In this document: piece after piece, positions 8,489 through 16,531 of the stretch
How positions within the stretch are numbered: position 1 is the stretch's first letter
Layout: each line of letters opens with the position of its first letter
Assembly: GCA_046483125.1 (NCBI GenBank)
Contig: JAWODU010000085.1
Location: forward strand, 1-64,000
Direction: 5' to 3'
DNA: 64,000 bases
Source of the DNA: JAWODU01 sp046483125
GTDB taxonomy: Bacteria; Verrucomicrobiota; Kiritimatiellia; UBA8416; JAWODU01
Made by a program: the position numbers and the translations under genes
Notes under the pieces: model-generated
Database searches by the model: none
The model's input: only the letters and a program-made list of their open reading frames with translations
Told to the model about the DNA's origin: nothing

Positions 8489-8580
8489 CGGATGACAGAT
8501 GACAGATGACGGAGGACAGATGACAGACGACGGAGGAAGGAGGACAGAGGGAGAGATTAAGATTGGGATTAAGATGGGCA
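8489..8580 (+). repeat. GATGACAGAT/AGATTAAG tract inside the mre operon
   Basis: Units of the form GATGACAGAT and GACGGAGGA are repeated imperfectly over about 60 bp and then change into AGATTAAGATTGGGATTAAG. Similar tracts lie at 12313-12432 and 15979-16105. Here the tract lies between mreC and mreD, so it must be transcribed with the operon unless it carries a promoter or terminator of its own. No hairpin terminator is evident. Confidence 0.65.
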
Positions 8581-8613
8581 GGCAAAGGTTATGCGAGACC
8601 ATAGGGATATGAA

Positions 8614-9135
8614 ATGACTACGGCGGTATCCATGATATTTCTGGTAATCGGCGCGGGGGTAATGCAGATGCTGTTCCCTGCTCCGGCCGCGTTCGGCGGG
8701 GCTCAGTTTCCTTTTCTGGCCTGTGTTGTCATTTATTACGCTCTCAACAGAAGCACCGCTCTCGCCCTGGCGGCCGCGTTTACCGCCGGTTTTCTGCACG
8801 ATACACTGAGTGAAATACCGCTTGGTTATTCGGCGGTGTGCCTGGGGATAATCGGATGGCTTATGGGATTGACCCGGGACCTGGTGGTGACCGAATCCTT
8901 CATTACGCAGGTGTTTTTCGGCGCCGTCGGGGCCATGGCGTTTACGTTCGGCCTCTACGCCCTGCTGGCGGGAGCCGATCTGGTGCAGTGCGGCTTCGGC
9001 CGGCTGTTTCTGAAGATGATAGGCAGTGGAATTTTCGGCGCTGTCTCGGCTCCGCCGGTCTTTCTGGCCGGGGCCGGCCTGGACAGGCTCCTGGGAAATA
9101 TAGAAACGAGGAAAACACTGGAAGATGTTGAGTAA
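8614..9135 (+). CDS. mreD: Rod shape-determining protein MreD
   Basis: MreD is a small polytopic inner-membrane component of the elongasome. The 173-residue product has five or six hydrophobic segments and the family's typical length; the stretch GFLHDTLSEIPLGY is the conserved cytoplasmic loop (GL..D..s..plG). A purine-rich AGGGAT precedes the ATG by about 6 bp. It overlaps mrdA by 11 bp, which indicates translational coupling. Confidence 0.88.
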   Translation: MTTAVSMIFLVIGAGVMQMLFPAPAAFGGAQFPFLACVVIYYALNRSTALALAAAFTAGFLHDTLSEIPLGYSAVCLGIIGWLMGLTRDLVVTESFITQVFFGAVGAMAFTFGLYALLAGADLVQCGFGRLFLKMIGSGIFGAVSAPPVFLAGAGLDRLLGNIETRKTLEDVE

Positions 9136-10951
9136 CCCGATTTCTGAAGCCCCCGGCCGTGTACATGTAATACTCCTTGGTGTTGCGGGGACGCTGATCT
9201 TTCTGACGGCGGCACTGTGGCACCTGCAGGTGGTAGAAGGCGGAGAGTACCGTGAGACGGGTCTGAGACAGAGTATCCGGGGCATACGTCTGCCTTCGGT
9301 ACGAGGAAGAATTCTGGACCGGAACGGAGTTCGCCTCGCGGGAAGCAGGCCGAGTTACTGTATTGCCGTCTATATCGAAGAACTGAGACAGCCGGGCGGA
9401 TGGTCGAACACCATAGATAGAGTTGAGCGGACCATAACGGAAGTTGAAGATGTCATAAACCTTACTTCGCCCCTGACTCGAGAGGGCATTGCCGCACATG
9501 TAAAAAGGAGACTGCCTCTGCCCCTTACAGCGTTTCGCGACATAGGAGAAAAAGGACTGGCTCGATGGTCGGAACTCGGCGGCGACAGGCCGGGCGTGGG
9601 CATACAGGTTGAAGCTCTTCGAATCTATCCGCACGGGAAGCTTGCGGGTCACTTGCTCGGGTATGTGGGCAGATCCAAACCCGCGCAAAACCCGGATGAC
9701 CCGTATCACTATTACCTTCCTCAGATGGGGGGAAGAAGGGGAATTGAAGCGGTAAAGAATCGAAAGCTCACCGGCAAGGCCGGAGGCAGGCTGGTACAGG
9801 TCGACGCGTCCGGATTTGTACGGCGAGTGTTCCGCCGGAGAGACCCAGTGCCCGGCGAAGACGTAATGCTTACGATAGACGCGGATATACAGCGTCTTGC
9901 GGAAGAAGCGCTGGCATTTCAGCCGGAATGGGAAAGCGGAAGCGTGAAGGGCGCCATAGTGGCGATGGATCCCCGCAACGGCGATGTACTTGCCATGGCG
10001 GGCGCGCCTTCTTTCGATCCCAACGTTTTCAGTCCAAGCGTATCTCCGGAGCAGTGGGAAGCGCTTATGCAGGACGAGGGCAAACCTCTGCTGAACAGGC
10101 CGGTTGCAGCGGTCTATGCTCCGGGGAGCACGTTTAAACCTGTCGTGGCGATAGCGGCCCTTGAGAACGGAAAGGCGGACGCCGGCACGAAATTCGACTG
10201 TCCCGGGTATTTCAGGGTGGGAAACGCCACGTTTAACTGCTGGAGCACCAGGGGGCACGGCACAATCGGCATGAGAAAGGCCCTGGAGCAGTCGTGCAAC
10301 GCCTTCTTCTGCCAGCTGGGACTGCAATGCGGTTATGAATACATATACCACATGGCTTCCGCTCTGGGTTTCGGAAAGAGAACGGGAATAGCGCTTGTTT
10401 CCGAACAGCCGGGGCTTCTTCCCGACGAGGGATGGAAGAGACGACGCTACAGGGACGCGTGGCGGCCGGGTGATACGTGCAACGCATCGATAGGCCAGGG
10501 GGCGCTGTGTGTAACCCCTCTGCAGATGTGCGTAATGGTTTCGGTCCTGGCCAACGGCGGATACGTCTACCGGCCGCGGCTGATACACAGCGGAGTAAGG
10601 GCGGGGAATCTTGTGAATGCCATGGAATGGTCGGCCGACACGCTGGAATTGGTCCGGGGCGGGATGCGCGACGTTATTCAGGCTCCGCACGGAACGGGCA
10701 AGCGCGCGAAGGTGGACGGAGTGGAAATGGCGGGTAAGACGGGAACCGCGGAATACGGGGTTCCGGAAGAGAATAAAAAGCACGCGTGGATGATAGCCTT
10801 TGCGCCTTTTGGAAATCCGCGTTACGCGGTCTCGGTTGTGATTGAAGACGCTCTGTCCGGCGGAAGAAACGCTGCTCCGCGCATACAGCATCTGATGGAA
10901 GGCATTTTCGCTTTGGAGCGTTACAGAACAGATCACGTGAAAGTAGAATGA
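9125..10951 (+). CDS. mrdA: Penicillin-binding protein 2 (elongation transpeptidase)
   Basis: PBP2 is the class B penicillin-binding protein that cross-links peptidoglycan during cell elongation, working with RodA. The 608-residue product has an N-terminal membrane anchor (about residues 15-35), a dimerisation domain starting at IRGIRLPSVRGRILDRNG, and the transpeptidase domain with all three motifs: STFK with the catalytic serine at about residue 335, SCN at about 390, and KTG at about 537. The length and motif spacing are normal. It overlaps mreD by 11 bp. A REP-like hairpin lies between this gene and rodA. Confidence 0.96.
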   Translation: MLSNPISEAPGRVHVILLGVAGTLIFLTAALWHLQVVEGGEYRETGLRQSIRGIRLPSVRGRILDRNGVRLAGSRPSYCIAVYIEELRQPGGWSNTIDRVERTITEVEDVINLTSPLTREGIAAHVKRRLPLPLTAFRDIGEKGLARWSELGGDRPGVGIQVEALRIYPHGKLAGHLLGYVGRSKPAQNPDDPYHYYLPQMGGRRGIEAVKNRKLTGKAGGRLVQVDASGFVRRVFRRRDPVPGEDVMLTIDADIQRLAEEALAFQPEWESGSVKGAIVAMDPRNGDVLAMAGAPSFDPNVFSPSVSPEQWEALMQDEGKPLLNRPVAAVYAPGSTFKPVVAIAALENGKADAGTKFDCPGYFRVGNATFNCWSTRGHGTIGMRKALEQSCNAFFCQLGLQCGYEYIYHMASALGFGKRTGIALVSEQPGLLPDEGWKRRRYRDAWRPGDTCNASIGQGALCVTPLQMCVMVSVLANGGYVYRPRLIHSGVRAGNLVNAMEWSADTLELVRGGMRDVIQAPHGTGKRAKVDGVEMAGKTGTAEYGVPEENKKHAWMIAFAPFGNPRYAVSVVIEDALSGGRNAAPRIQHLMEGIFALERYRTDHVKVE

Positions 10952-10981
10952 AGAATTGAAGAAAAAATCGAGAGAGTCTTT

Positions 10982-11094
10982 AGGCAGGATCAATCCGCAG
11001 AATCAACAGGATAGTTTTCCGTCAATTATGCGGCGACAGCCGCATGATTGGCGGCTTATGATGCATCTCAGATCCTGTAAATCCTGTCAGAAAA
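10982..11094. repeat. REP-like hairpin element (GACAGGAT family) between mrdA and rodA
   Basis: The ends pair as GGCAGGAT...ATCCTGTAAATCCTGTC and the middle is a strong hairpin, CAATTATGCGGC-gaca-GCCGCATGATTG. The same architecture is found at 55743-55850 and, shorter, at 20405-20448. Within this operon it could act as an mRNA stability element or attenuator; no T-run follows, so it is not a classical terminator. Confidence 0.75.
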
Positions 11095-11113
11095 TTCCCA
11101 GTGGAGAGAGCTA

Positions 11114-12307
11114 GTGAACCGGTTTACAGGGGAATTCAGAAAGTTCAGAGATTCAAGCTGGTCTTTGACGACAGCGGTGTTTCTGCTGGTTATTCTCGGA
11201 GTCATGTTCGTATCCAGCGCGTCCGAAGCGGCGGGCGAAAGTTACAGCGGACTCTGGCGGCGTCATCTGCTGAGGATCGCTCTGGGGATATGCTTCTACG
11301 GCTTTTTCTCCCTTTTTGATTACCGGAATTTGAGAAAGGCGGCATGGGGACTGTATGCGCTGGCAATTGCGCTTCTGGTTCTCGTCCTTATGGTCGGCAA
11401 AGTTGTCAATAACGCGAAGAGCTGGCTCATGATTTTCGGTTTCGGCCTTCAGCCCGCGGAAGTGGCCAAATTCGCGGTAATTGTGCTTCTTGCCGCGGTT
11501 CTGAGCCGTCCGAATTTTTCCGTGAACAGCGCGGGAGGGCTTGCGCTTACGGTATCGGCGGGGCTTCTGCCGTTTATTCTGATAGTGATACAGCCCGATA
11601 TCGGCACCGCGGCGGTTTTCATACCCCTGACGCTGGTCATGGCGTTCGCCGGAGGCGTGTCTCTGAGAGCGCTCGGTTACGGTCTCGGCATGATGTTACT
11701 GGCGGTTGTTCTGTTGCTTTCGGCCCTGTTTTTACCCCGAAAACTTGGAATGGAGGAAGAAACCTGCCGCCGAATCGCGCGGTATACTCTGCTGAGCGAA
11801 TACCAGAGGGACAGAATAGTGGCCTTCTTCAGGCCGGAGCAGGATCCGCTGGGAGTGGGATGGAGCAAAATGCAGTCCAAGATAGCCGTCGGGTCCGGCG
11901 GATGGACGGGGAAAGGCTACGGCAAAGGCACTCAGAGCGCTTTGGGTTACCTGCCCAGCACCGTGGCCCCCACGGATTTCATCTATTCCGTTATTGCCGA
12001 AGAGACGGGGTTTGCGGGGGCTTTTGCCGTACTGCTGTTGTTCGGAGCGGCGGCGGGGAAAGGCCTGTTGATAGCTGTCAACACCAGGAACAGAATGGGC
12101 CGGCTTCTGTGCGTGGGGGTAGTGACGGTGATTTTTACTCACGTGTTCATAAACACGGCCATGACGATAGGACTGATACCGATTACGGGACTGCCCCTGC
12201 CGTTAATAAGTTACGGTGGTACATTTACTGTAGTTACGATGGCTGGTCTCGGTGTGATACAGAGCGTTTGCATTTATTCGCGCAGAAGCTACGGGATGGA
12301 AAGGTGA
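11114..12307 (+). CDS. rodA: Rod shape-determining protein RodA (SEDS glycosyltransferase)
   Basis: RodA is the SEDS-family peptidoglycan glycosyltransferase of the elongasome, partner of PBP2. The 397-residue product has about ten transmembrane helices and the SEDS landmarks QPDIGTA, GWTGKGYGKGTQSALGYLP, ...PTDFIYSVIAEETGF and the C-terminal GLPLPLISYGGT. The start is GTG at 11114, preceded by GGAGAG about 6 bp upstream. It is the last gene of the mre/mrd operon; after the stop the DNA turns directly into repeats. Confidence 0.95.
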   Translation: MNRFTGEFRKFRDSSWSLTTAVFLLVILGVMFVSSASEAAGESYSGLWRRHLLRIALGICFYGFFSLFDYRNLRKAAWGLYALAIALLVLVLMVGKVVNNAKSWLMIFGFGLQPAEVAKFAVIVLLAAVLSRPNFSVNSAGGLALTVSAGLLPFILIVIQPDIGTAAVFIPLTLVMAFAGGVSLRALGYGLGMMLLAVVLLLSALFLPRKLGMEEETCRRIARYTLLSEYQRDRIVAFFRPEQDPLGVGWSKMQSKIAVGSGGWTGKGYGKGTQSALGYLPSTVAPTDFIYSVIAEETGFAGAFAVLLLFGAAAGKGLLIAVNTRNRMGRLLCVGVVTVIFTHVFINTAMTIGLIPITGLPLPLISYGGTFTVVTMAGLGVIQSVCIYSRRSYGMER

Positions 12308-12312
12308 GTAGC

Positions 12313-12339
12313 ACGGAGGACGGATGACGGACGACAGAG
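12313..12339 (+). repeat. GATGACGGACGACAG tract after rodA
   Basis: Imperfect GGATGACGGACGACAGAGGACGG units directly follow rodA and lead into the dispersed repeat at 12340. They match the tracts at 8489 and 15979. No gene is present. Confidence 0.5.
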
Positions 12340-12525
12340 GACGGAGGGAGAGATTAAGATTGCGATTAAGATTATGAATAAGATGTGGGGAGATAAAGAT
12401 AAAGATAAAGATTGGGATTAAGATGGGGAGAGGGGAGGGACACTTAGTCCATAGACTTAGTCGCAACACTTGGTCCTTTACGCTTACTCGACCCGCTTTG
12501 CCCGTAGTTGTTGAGAAGGAATCGG
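12340..12525 (+). repeat. Dispersed repeat, inverted copy of 218-362
   Basis: This is the inverted partner of the left-edge repeat. It contains an AGATTAAGATT tract with an extra AAAGATAAAGATAAAGAT run, then GACACTTAGTCCATAGACTT and ACTCGACCCGCTTTG. A directly adjoining segment (12526-12600) continues with the 32-bp core in a version expanded by 6 bp (12550-12587, GTCCGCCGCGGCCGCGGCGG). Confidence 0.8.
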
Positions 12526-12650
12526 TCAAGTTTGGCGGTTAAGTGTAACCGTCCGCCGCGGCCGCGGCGGAAAGGGTGGCGACTAAGCGAGTCGATTAAG
12601 AGTGATAGATTAAGATTAAGATTGGGATTAAGATGGGGAGGAGAGAAGAT
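12526..12650 (+). repeat. Continuation of repeat: expanded palindromic core and AGATTA tract
   Basis: The segment holds GGTTAAGTGTAACC, then the expanded core palindrome at 12550-12587, then GACTAAGCGAGTCGATTAAG and another AGATTAAGATTGGGATTAAG tract at about 12604-12640. It is non-coding and appears to be a patchwork of the element families found elsewhere in the window. Confidence 0.6.
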
Positions 12651-12830
12651 GTTTAGACAGGATCAACAGGATGCTTGGGGCTCTGCTCCCCTTGCATCGC
12701 GTCCGGCGGCACTACAGTACCTCCGATACGCCGCCAGCGATGCGGGCTGTTGCGTCACGCATTTCGCTTCCGCAGGAGACTCTCCGCATTTGGCCTTGCG
12801 GGACTGGCCCGCCGCACCTATACTGCGTGC
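12651..12830 (-). repeat. Partial third copy of the fold-back repeat
   Basis: The order of landmarks follows the 16112-16477 copy: AGACAGGATCAACAGGATG, TTGCATCGCG, a short CCGGCGGCACTAC segment, CGCCAGCGATGCGGGCTG, and GTTGCGTCACGCATTTCGCTTCCG. It diverges after about 12780. It runs right up to the next gene, whose start codon is only about 15 bp beyond the recognisable repeat-like sequence. Confidence 0.6.
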
Positions 12831-12845
12831 TCAGGAAGGCGAACT

Positions 12846-13292
12846 ATGGCCAAGCACGTATTCGACATCGGCGCTGACGGAATCGACAGCGAAAAAATCA
12901 TTCGCGAAATTCGCGCCGCGGTAACGGAAAAAATGCGTTCCGGGACTTATTCCGACAGCGTCCGCGAGACAATCGCCAAACGTACAAACCTTGACGAACT
13001 CAAGAACGAGGAAAACTTTCTCCTGCATTATCTCGATTGTCTCCGCGAAGCGGTCTTTGTCGATATTAACGACTTTCAGATCCACGAACGCCGCTCCAGA
13101 TTCCCCGGTCTTTTCGTTCTACTCAAGCGTGTCATCTGGAAACTGCTCAAATTCTACACTTACCGCCTCTGGTCTCAACAGAACCAGACCAACGGATTAC
13201 TACTGTCCGCCATTGAAGGAGTGGAAAGCCGTTATCGGACCAGGATCGAGGAACTGGAAGAGCGCATTCGGGAACTTGAATCGCGGAAGTGA
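12846..13292 (+). CDS. Hypothetical protein with membrane-associated middle and C-terminal coiled coil
   Basis: The 148-residue product has no family I recognise. It starts MAKHVFDIGADGIDSEKI, has a moderately hydrophobic segment around residues 83-105 (RFPGLFVLLKRVIWKLLKF) flanked by basic residues, and ends in a heptad-rich coiled coil (RIEELEERIRELESRK). Rare in-frame starts lie upstream, but that region is repeat sequence, so I chose the ATG at 12846. Proteins of this shape sometimes sit among polysaccharide or methyltransferase genes, but the context here gives no support for a role. The whole upstream region is made of repeats, so its promoter may lie in one. Confidence 0.6.
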   Translation: MAKHVFDIGADGIDSEKIIREIRAAVTEKMRSGTYSDSVRETIAKRTNLDELKNEENFLLHYLDCLREAVFVDINDFQIHERRSRFPGLFVLLKRVIWKLLKFYTYRLWSQQNQTNGLLLSAIEGVESRYRTRIEELEERIRELESRK

Positions 13293-13426
13293 CGCTCCTG
13301 CCGGGCATGTTTACTGTAAGATCGGGCAAGAGTCTTTCAGGAAGGTCGAGAAGGACGGAAAGAGGTTCTTATATCTGCCGAAAAATCTTTCCGAACTTCC
13401 CGATCTTCCTGTGAAATCTCCCGTAT

Positions 13427-13870
13427 CTACTTGCTTTCTTCGGCCCTTGCAAGAGCGTTGATCTTTTCCAGGGCGCGGGATATCTCGCTTATTGACGCGC
13501 GGATGCGATTCACCTGTTGCAGGACTTCACTGAACCTGTGTTCACCGCCGGAATGAGATTTCTCAAGTTCGCCGCGTCTTTCATTTAATTCTTCCAGCTC
13601 GCTCTGAAGCTGTTTTGCCTTGAGTTCCGAAGCGGCCAGAGAACGACGCAGATTCAGAATCCGGATTTCTTTTTCCTCTTCAGTGCTGTCTATATCGGTA
13701 AGTTCCATTCCCTCGGGTATGGGCACCTGAACGTGCCTGCCGCAGTCCGTACACGGTATGGTTAGACCCGCGCCGCGATAATCTATGGCGAGACTTTTAC
13801 CGCAATGCGGGCAGTCAAACACGATGTCCGTGTCTTTAATCTCCGAGGAATCGTCCAAGGGTTCTTCCAT
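13427..13870 (-). CDS. Zinc-ribbon and coiled-coil protein of unknown function
   Basis: The 147-residue product begins with a zinc ribbon: CPHC near residue 20 and CTDC near residue 40. Residues about 65-145 are predominantly charged heptads that should form a long coiled coil. No membrane segment or enzyme motif is present. The gene follows rpmB by only 11 bp on the same strand, so it is probably co-transcribed with the ribosomal protein gene. I know no named family; the linkage to rpmB is the only functional hint. Confidence 0.7.
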   Translation of the reverse strand: MEEPLDDSSEIKDTDIVFDCPHCGKSLAIDYRGAGLTIPCTDCGRHVQVPIPEGMELTDIDSTEEEKEIRILNLRRSLAASELKAKQLQSELEELNERRGELEKSHSGGEHRFSEVLQQVNRIRASISEISRALEKINALARAEESK

Positions 13871-13881
13871 GACATTAGGGG

Positions 13882-14109
13882 TTACGCCTTAGTAACCTTG
13901 CCCTGCCGAATACAGGAAGCGCAAACCAGCCGTCGAACAACCCGCCCGTTTTCGACAACGCGTATCTTCTGAAGGTTAGGCTGAAACTTACGCTTGTTAA
14001 CGGCCGTTGTATGCAGGCCGATACCGCCCTTTTTCTTGGCCATACCGCGGCGGATGATCCTGTTGCCCGTAGCGGACCCTTTGCCGCAAATACTGCAGAT
14101 TCTTGACAT
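13882..14109 (-). CDS. rpmB: 50S ribosomal protein L28 (bL28)
   Basis: The 75-residue product is bL28 of the large ribosomal subunit. The signature RKFQPNLQKIRV is present, and two CxxC pairs (CSICG near the N-terminus and CASC near residue 64) mark it as the zinc-binding form. An insertion after the first CxxC (RRGMAKKKGGIGLHTT) is consistent with bL28 of some deep-branching phyla. The start is supported by a good ribosome-binding site (GGAGGT, 7-8 bp upstream). It heads a two-gene unit with the zinc-ribbon gene at 13427. Confidence 0.95.
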   Translation of the reverse strand: MSRICSICGKGSATGNRIIRRGMAKKKGGIGLHTTAVNKRKFQPNLQKIRVVENGRVVRRLVCASCIRQGKVTKA

Positions 14110-14606
14110 TTCTTACACCTCCAACCCTTTCTGCCAACGCCCTCAACTCTCAAGCATAGTAAACCCGGCTCCTGCAAACAAGCAGGAAAACCCGGAAACG
14201 GCAATTGTAATTACGGCCTGCGCCCCCTGCCGCCTCGCGCGGCAGGACTCATCGGCCATTATGCGAATTGCCGCCTCAGAAAAGAGAAGGTTTCTCAATC
14301 CCGATTCTTGCTTATGCGAGACGCAAGCCCCGCTGAAACCCCTTTGGAGCCCGCTTCTTATGACAATGTCGGGTGAATGTCAACATTTTGCAAATTCCTT
14401 TTCACCGCCCGCCGCATCGGTGCCGGTTCTCGTTTCTGGCACATCTATTGCTCAAATTACAGACAGCCCGCAGTCGGCCCGGTACGAGAGGATGACAGTG
14501 GTTCGGCAGAGCCTACGAGGCTATTGTTGTGCAAACATCCAAAGAAACCAGGCTGACTGCAGGGCTTCTTTTTATCCGGGTTTTTGCAGCACCTGCTTTT
14601 TGCCAA
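14110..14606. other. Divergent intergenic region between rpmB and the ankyrin-MORN gene
   Basis: About 500 bp without a recognisable gene. It must contain the rpmB promoter on the minus strand. Short inverted repeats are visible (for example CCTGCCGCCTCGCGCGGCAGG at about 14226-14246), but there is no copy of the large repeats that fill the other long gaps. Confidence 0.5.
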
Positions 14607-14635
14607 TTGCAATCCGGTTCCCGACAACCTAGTAT
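14607..14635 (+). promoter_or_regulatory. Sigma-70-type promoter for the ankyrin-MORN gene
   Basis: TTGCAA (14607-14612) and TAGTAT (14630-14635) are separated by exactly 17 bp. The expected transcription start is near 14642, only about 4 bp before the ATG at 14646. No ribosome-binding site precedes that ATG, so the mRNA may be leaderless or nearly so. Confidence 0.5.
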
Positions 14636-14645
14636 ACGGGCCGGT

Positions 14646-15791
14646 ATGAGAAACCGAGCGTTCACTATCTGTGCCGTTATTCTGCTTGCCGCCGGGCAGG
14701 TAGAAGCCGAAACCCGCCCCATTACTGAAATCCATACGGCCGTAAAGGAAAGAAGTATCGCTCAGCTCTCGTTACTGCTCGCCGAGGCCACAATCAGGGA
14801 AGCAAACACCCCCAGCAAGGGCGGCTCCACGCCTCTCCACTGGGCCGCGGTTTACAACTTTCCTCAAGCGGTTCCCATGCTCGTCGACAAAGGCGCTGAG
14901 GTCAACGTCAGGGCGGATAACGGTTCCACGCCTCTCCACTGGGCCGCGAAAAAGAACAACATGGAAGTTCTGAAAACACTTTTACGCCACGGCGCCAGGG
15001 TGGACGCCAGGTCCAATGTCGGGTACACGCCTCTGCACTGGGCGGCCATAGGTCAAGCCCCTGACACTGCGGCCGAACTCGTGGCAAAGGGAGCTGATGT
15101 CAATGCGGAGGGCAGAAGCGGCATCACGCCGCTTCACTGGGCCGTTCGTAATGACACTCACACCATAATAGAACTACTGGTAAAAAACGACGCCGACCTT
15201 TACTCCGAAGCTCAGGACGGATCGACTCCGCTTTCCTGGGTCCGCAGTAAAGAAACCAGAGAATTACTGGAAAAGCTGATACAGGAAAAGATCCGCAGGG
15301 ACGACGAAAAACCGGTACAGGTTGTCGAGCCGTTATCTCCTTCGAAGGGTGTTATCGATTTTCGCGATGGAGCGGTTTATTCTGGAGAAATACGTAACGG
15401 GGAAATGCATGGTGAGGGAACTCTTTCCTTTCCGAACGGGGAGAAATACACGGGGACATGGGTCAAAGGTAAAAAACACGGTAAGGGCATTTATACATTT
15501 CCCGGCGGAGAACGGTACCAGGGCGGCTGGAAAAGGGGACGGATTCATGGTCGCGGTGTATATACTTTTTCCAATGGAGATCAAATCAAGGGCCGCTGGG
15601 AAGACGGCATTCTGGCCGAAGGCACGGGAACATACCGTTTCGCCGACGGCGCGTCGTACAACGGGGAATGGGAAAACGACAAAATGTGGGGAACCGGTAC
15701 CTATACCACCGACAAAGACAAAGCCTTTGAAGGCTACTGGGTCGCCAACAGGTATGCCGGAACAAAACCGCCCCCCTCCGAATCCGAATGA
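14646..15791 (+). CDS. Secreted ankyrin-repeat and MORN-repeat protein
   Basis: The 381-residue product has a signal peptide (about residues 1-22, MRNRAFTICAVILLAAGQ), then five ankyrin repeats (about 50-215) marked by STPLHWAA, STPLHWAA, YTPLHWAA, ITPLHWAV and STPLSWV, and then five or six MORN repeats (about 245-375) of the form YxGxWxxGxxHGxGxYxFxxG. Both repeat types are protein- or lipid-binding scaffolds with no catalytic role, and both are more common in eukaryotes. I chose the ATG at 14646 because it gives a clean signal peptide; an upstream in-frame ATG at 14529 would put 39 residues before it. It is a single-gene unit. A periplasmic or cell-surface scaffold or an effector-like role are both possible. 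Confidence 0.85.
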   Translation: MRNRAFTICAVILLAAGQVEAETRPITEIHTAVKERSIAQLSLLLAEATIREANTPSKGGSTPLHWAAVYNFPQAVPMLVDKGAEVNVRADNGSTPLHWAAKKNNMEVLKTLLRHGARVDARSNVGYTPLHWAAIGQAPDTAAELVAKGADVNAEGRSGITPLHWAVRNDTHTIIELLVKNDADLYSEAQDGSTPLSWVRSKETRELLEKLIQEKIRRDDEKPVQVVEPLSPSKGVIDFRDGAVYSGEIRNGEMHGEGTLSFPNGEKYTGTWVKGKKHGKGIYTFPGGERYQGGWKRGRIHGRGVYTFSNGDQIKGRWEDGILAEGTGTYRFADGASYNGEWENDKMWGTGTYTTDKDKAFEGYWVANRYAGTKPPPSESE

Positions 15792-15836
15792 CCCGCCGCC
15801 CGCGATGCGGGCTGGGAGCAACCACGGATTTCAGGC
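15792..15836. other. Short link between the ankyrin-MORN gene and repeats
   Basis: The bases after the stop contain CCGCCCGCGATGCGGGC, a small hairpin that also appears in the fold-back repeats, and ACCACGGATTTC, an echo of the 563-599 repeat. It could serve as a transcript end for the ankyrin-MORN gene, though no T-run follows. Confidence 0.3.
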
Positions 15837-15972
15837 ATGTTCGCCGATCGGGGGATCGGCTCCTACAAAAGCCCTGCGGGTGAGACACCCGCTACTACAA
15901 CGCCCGGAAGGTGTAATAACTCGTGTCCTCACGCGTGCATGTAGGAGGCGAACCATGTTCGCCGAAGGTCGG
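15837..15972 (-). repeat. Dispersed repeat, inverted copy of 391-526
   Basis: The segment carries GCCGATCGGGGGATCGGC, GCCCTGCGGGTGAGACACCC and CGCGTGCATGTAGGAGGCG in the order opposite to the left-edge copy. Differences are mostly substitutions and a few indels in the middle. Confidence 0.8.
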
Positions 15973-16111
15973 AACTGAGGGCAGATAACGGATGACGGAC
16001 GACAGAAGACAGACTACGGACTACGGACTACGGACTACTAAGGGAGAGATTATGATTAAGATGTGGGGAGATAAAGATAAAGATTAAGATTGGGATTAAG
16101 ATGTGAGGCGA
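15973..16111 (+). repeat. GATGACGGAC / TACGGAC / AGATTAAG tract
   Basis: GATAACGGATGACGGACGAC gives way to three near-perfect TACGGACTACGGAC units and then AGATAAAGATTAAGATTGGG. It is the longest of the low-complexity tracts in the window and joins the 15837 repeat to the 16112 fold-back repeat. Non-coding. Confidence 0.65.
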
Positions 16112-16477
16112 GAAGGCTTTTAGACAGGATCTACAGGATCCTAAGAGCACTGCCCACACTGTCTCTACTGCTTTGCTCTTCTTGCATCGCGGATAAGCGG
16201 CGCTACAAAACCTCCAGTACGCCGCCCGCGATGCGGCAAACCGCGTGATGAATTCCGCTTCCGTAGGATTCGCAAATCGGATCGCAAGCTTGCCGCTTCT
16301 ACAAGGCCCCGCGGGCTGAGCTGTATTCGTATACGCGAAGCCCGCGGAAACGAAGCAGAAGCGGTGAGATCGCGGTTCGATTTGCGAACGAAATGCGTGA
16401 CGCAGGGTGGAGGGCAAGAACAGAGCCCAAAGACGCCGAACCCCTCCCCCACACGCCGGCCTGCGTGGCGCGGGGGG
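16112..16477 (-). repeat. Fold-back repeat of about 360 bp, inverted copy of 5875-6232
   Basis: This is the inverted partner of the repeat upstream of mreB. The copy has the same large-scale palindrome, here centred near 16330 (TGTATTCGTATACGCG). It begins with the half hairpin AGACAGGATCTACAGGATCC and ends in GCCTGCGTGGCGCGGGG about 55 bp before the leuS start. Confidence 0.8.
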
Positions 16478-16531
16478 AGGACACACTCCCCTTGACACGA
16501 ACCTCATTCTCCCACACATTTCTCTGCATCC

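Noticed and set aside
8489..8580. Regular repeats considered as a CRISPR array
   Set aside because: The units are 6-10 bp, imperfect and contiguous, without spacers, and no cas genes are present in the window.
8942..10993. Open frame (683 codons) on the minus strand opposite mreD and mrdA
   Set aside because: The plus strand holds PBP2 with all catalytic motifs; the minus frame is its antisense shadow.
12675..12845. Longer N-terminus for the coiled-coil gene at 12846
   Set aside because: The in-frame upstream part is a translation of the fold-back repeat, which is shared with non-coding sites.
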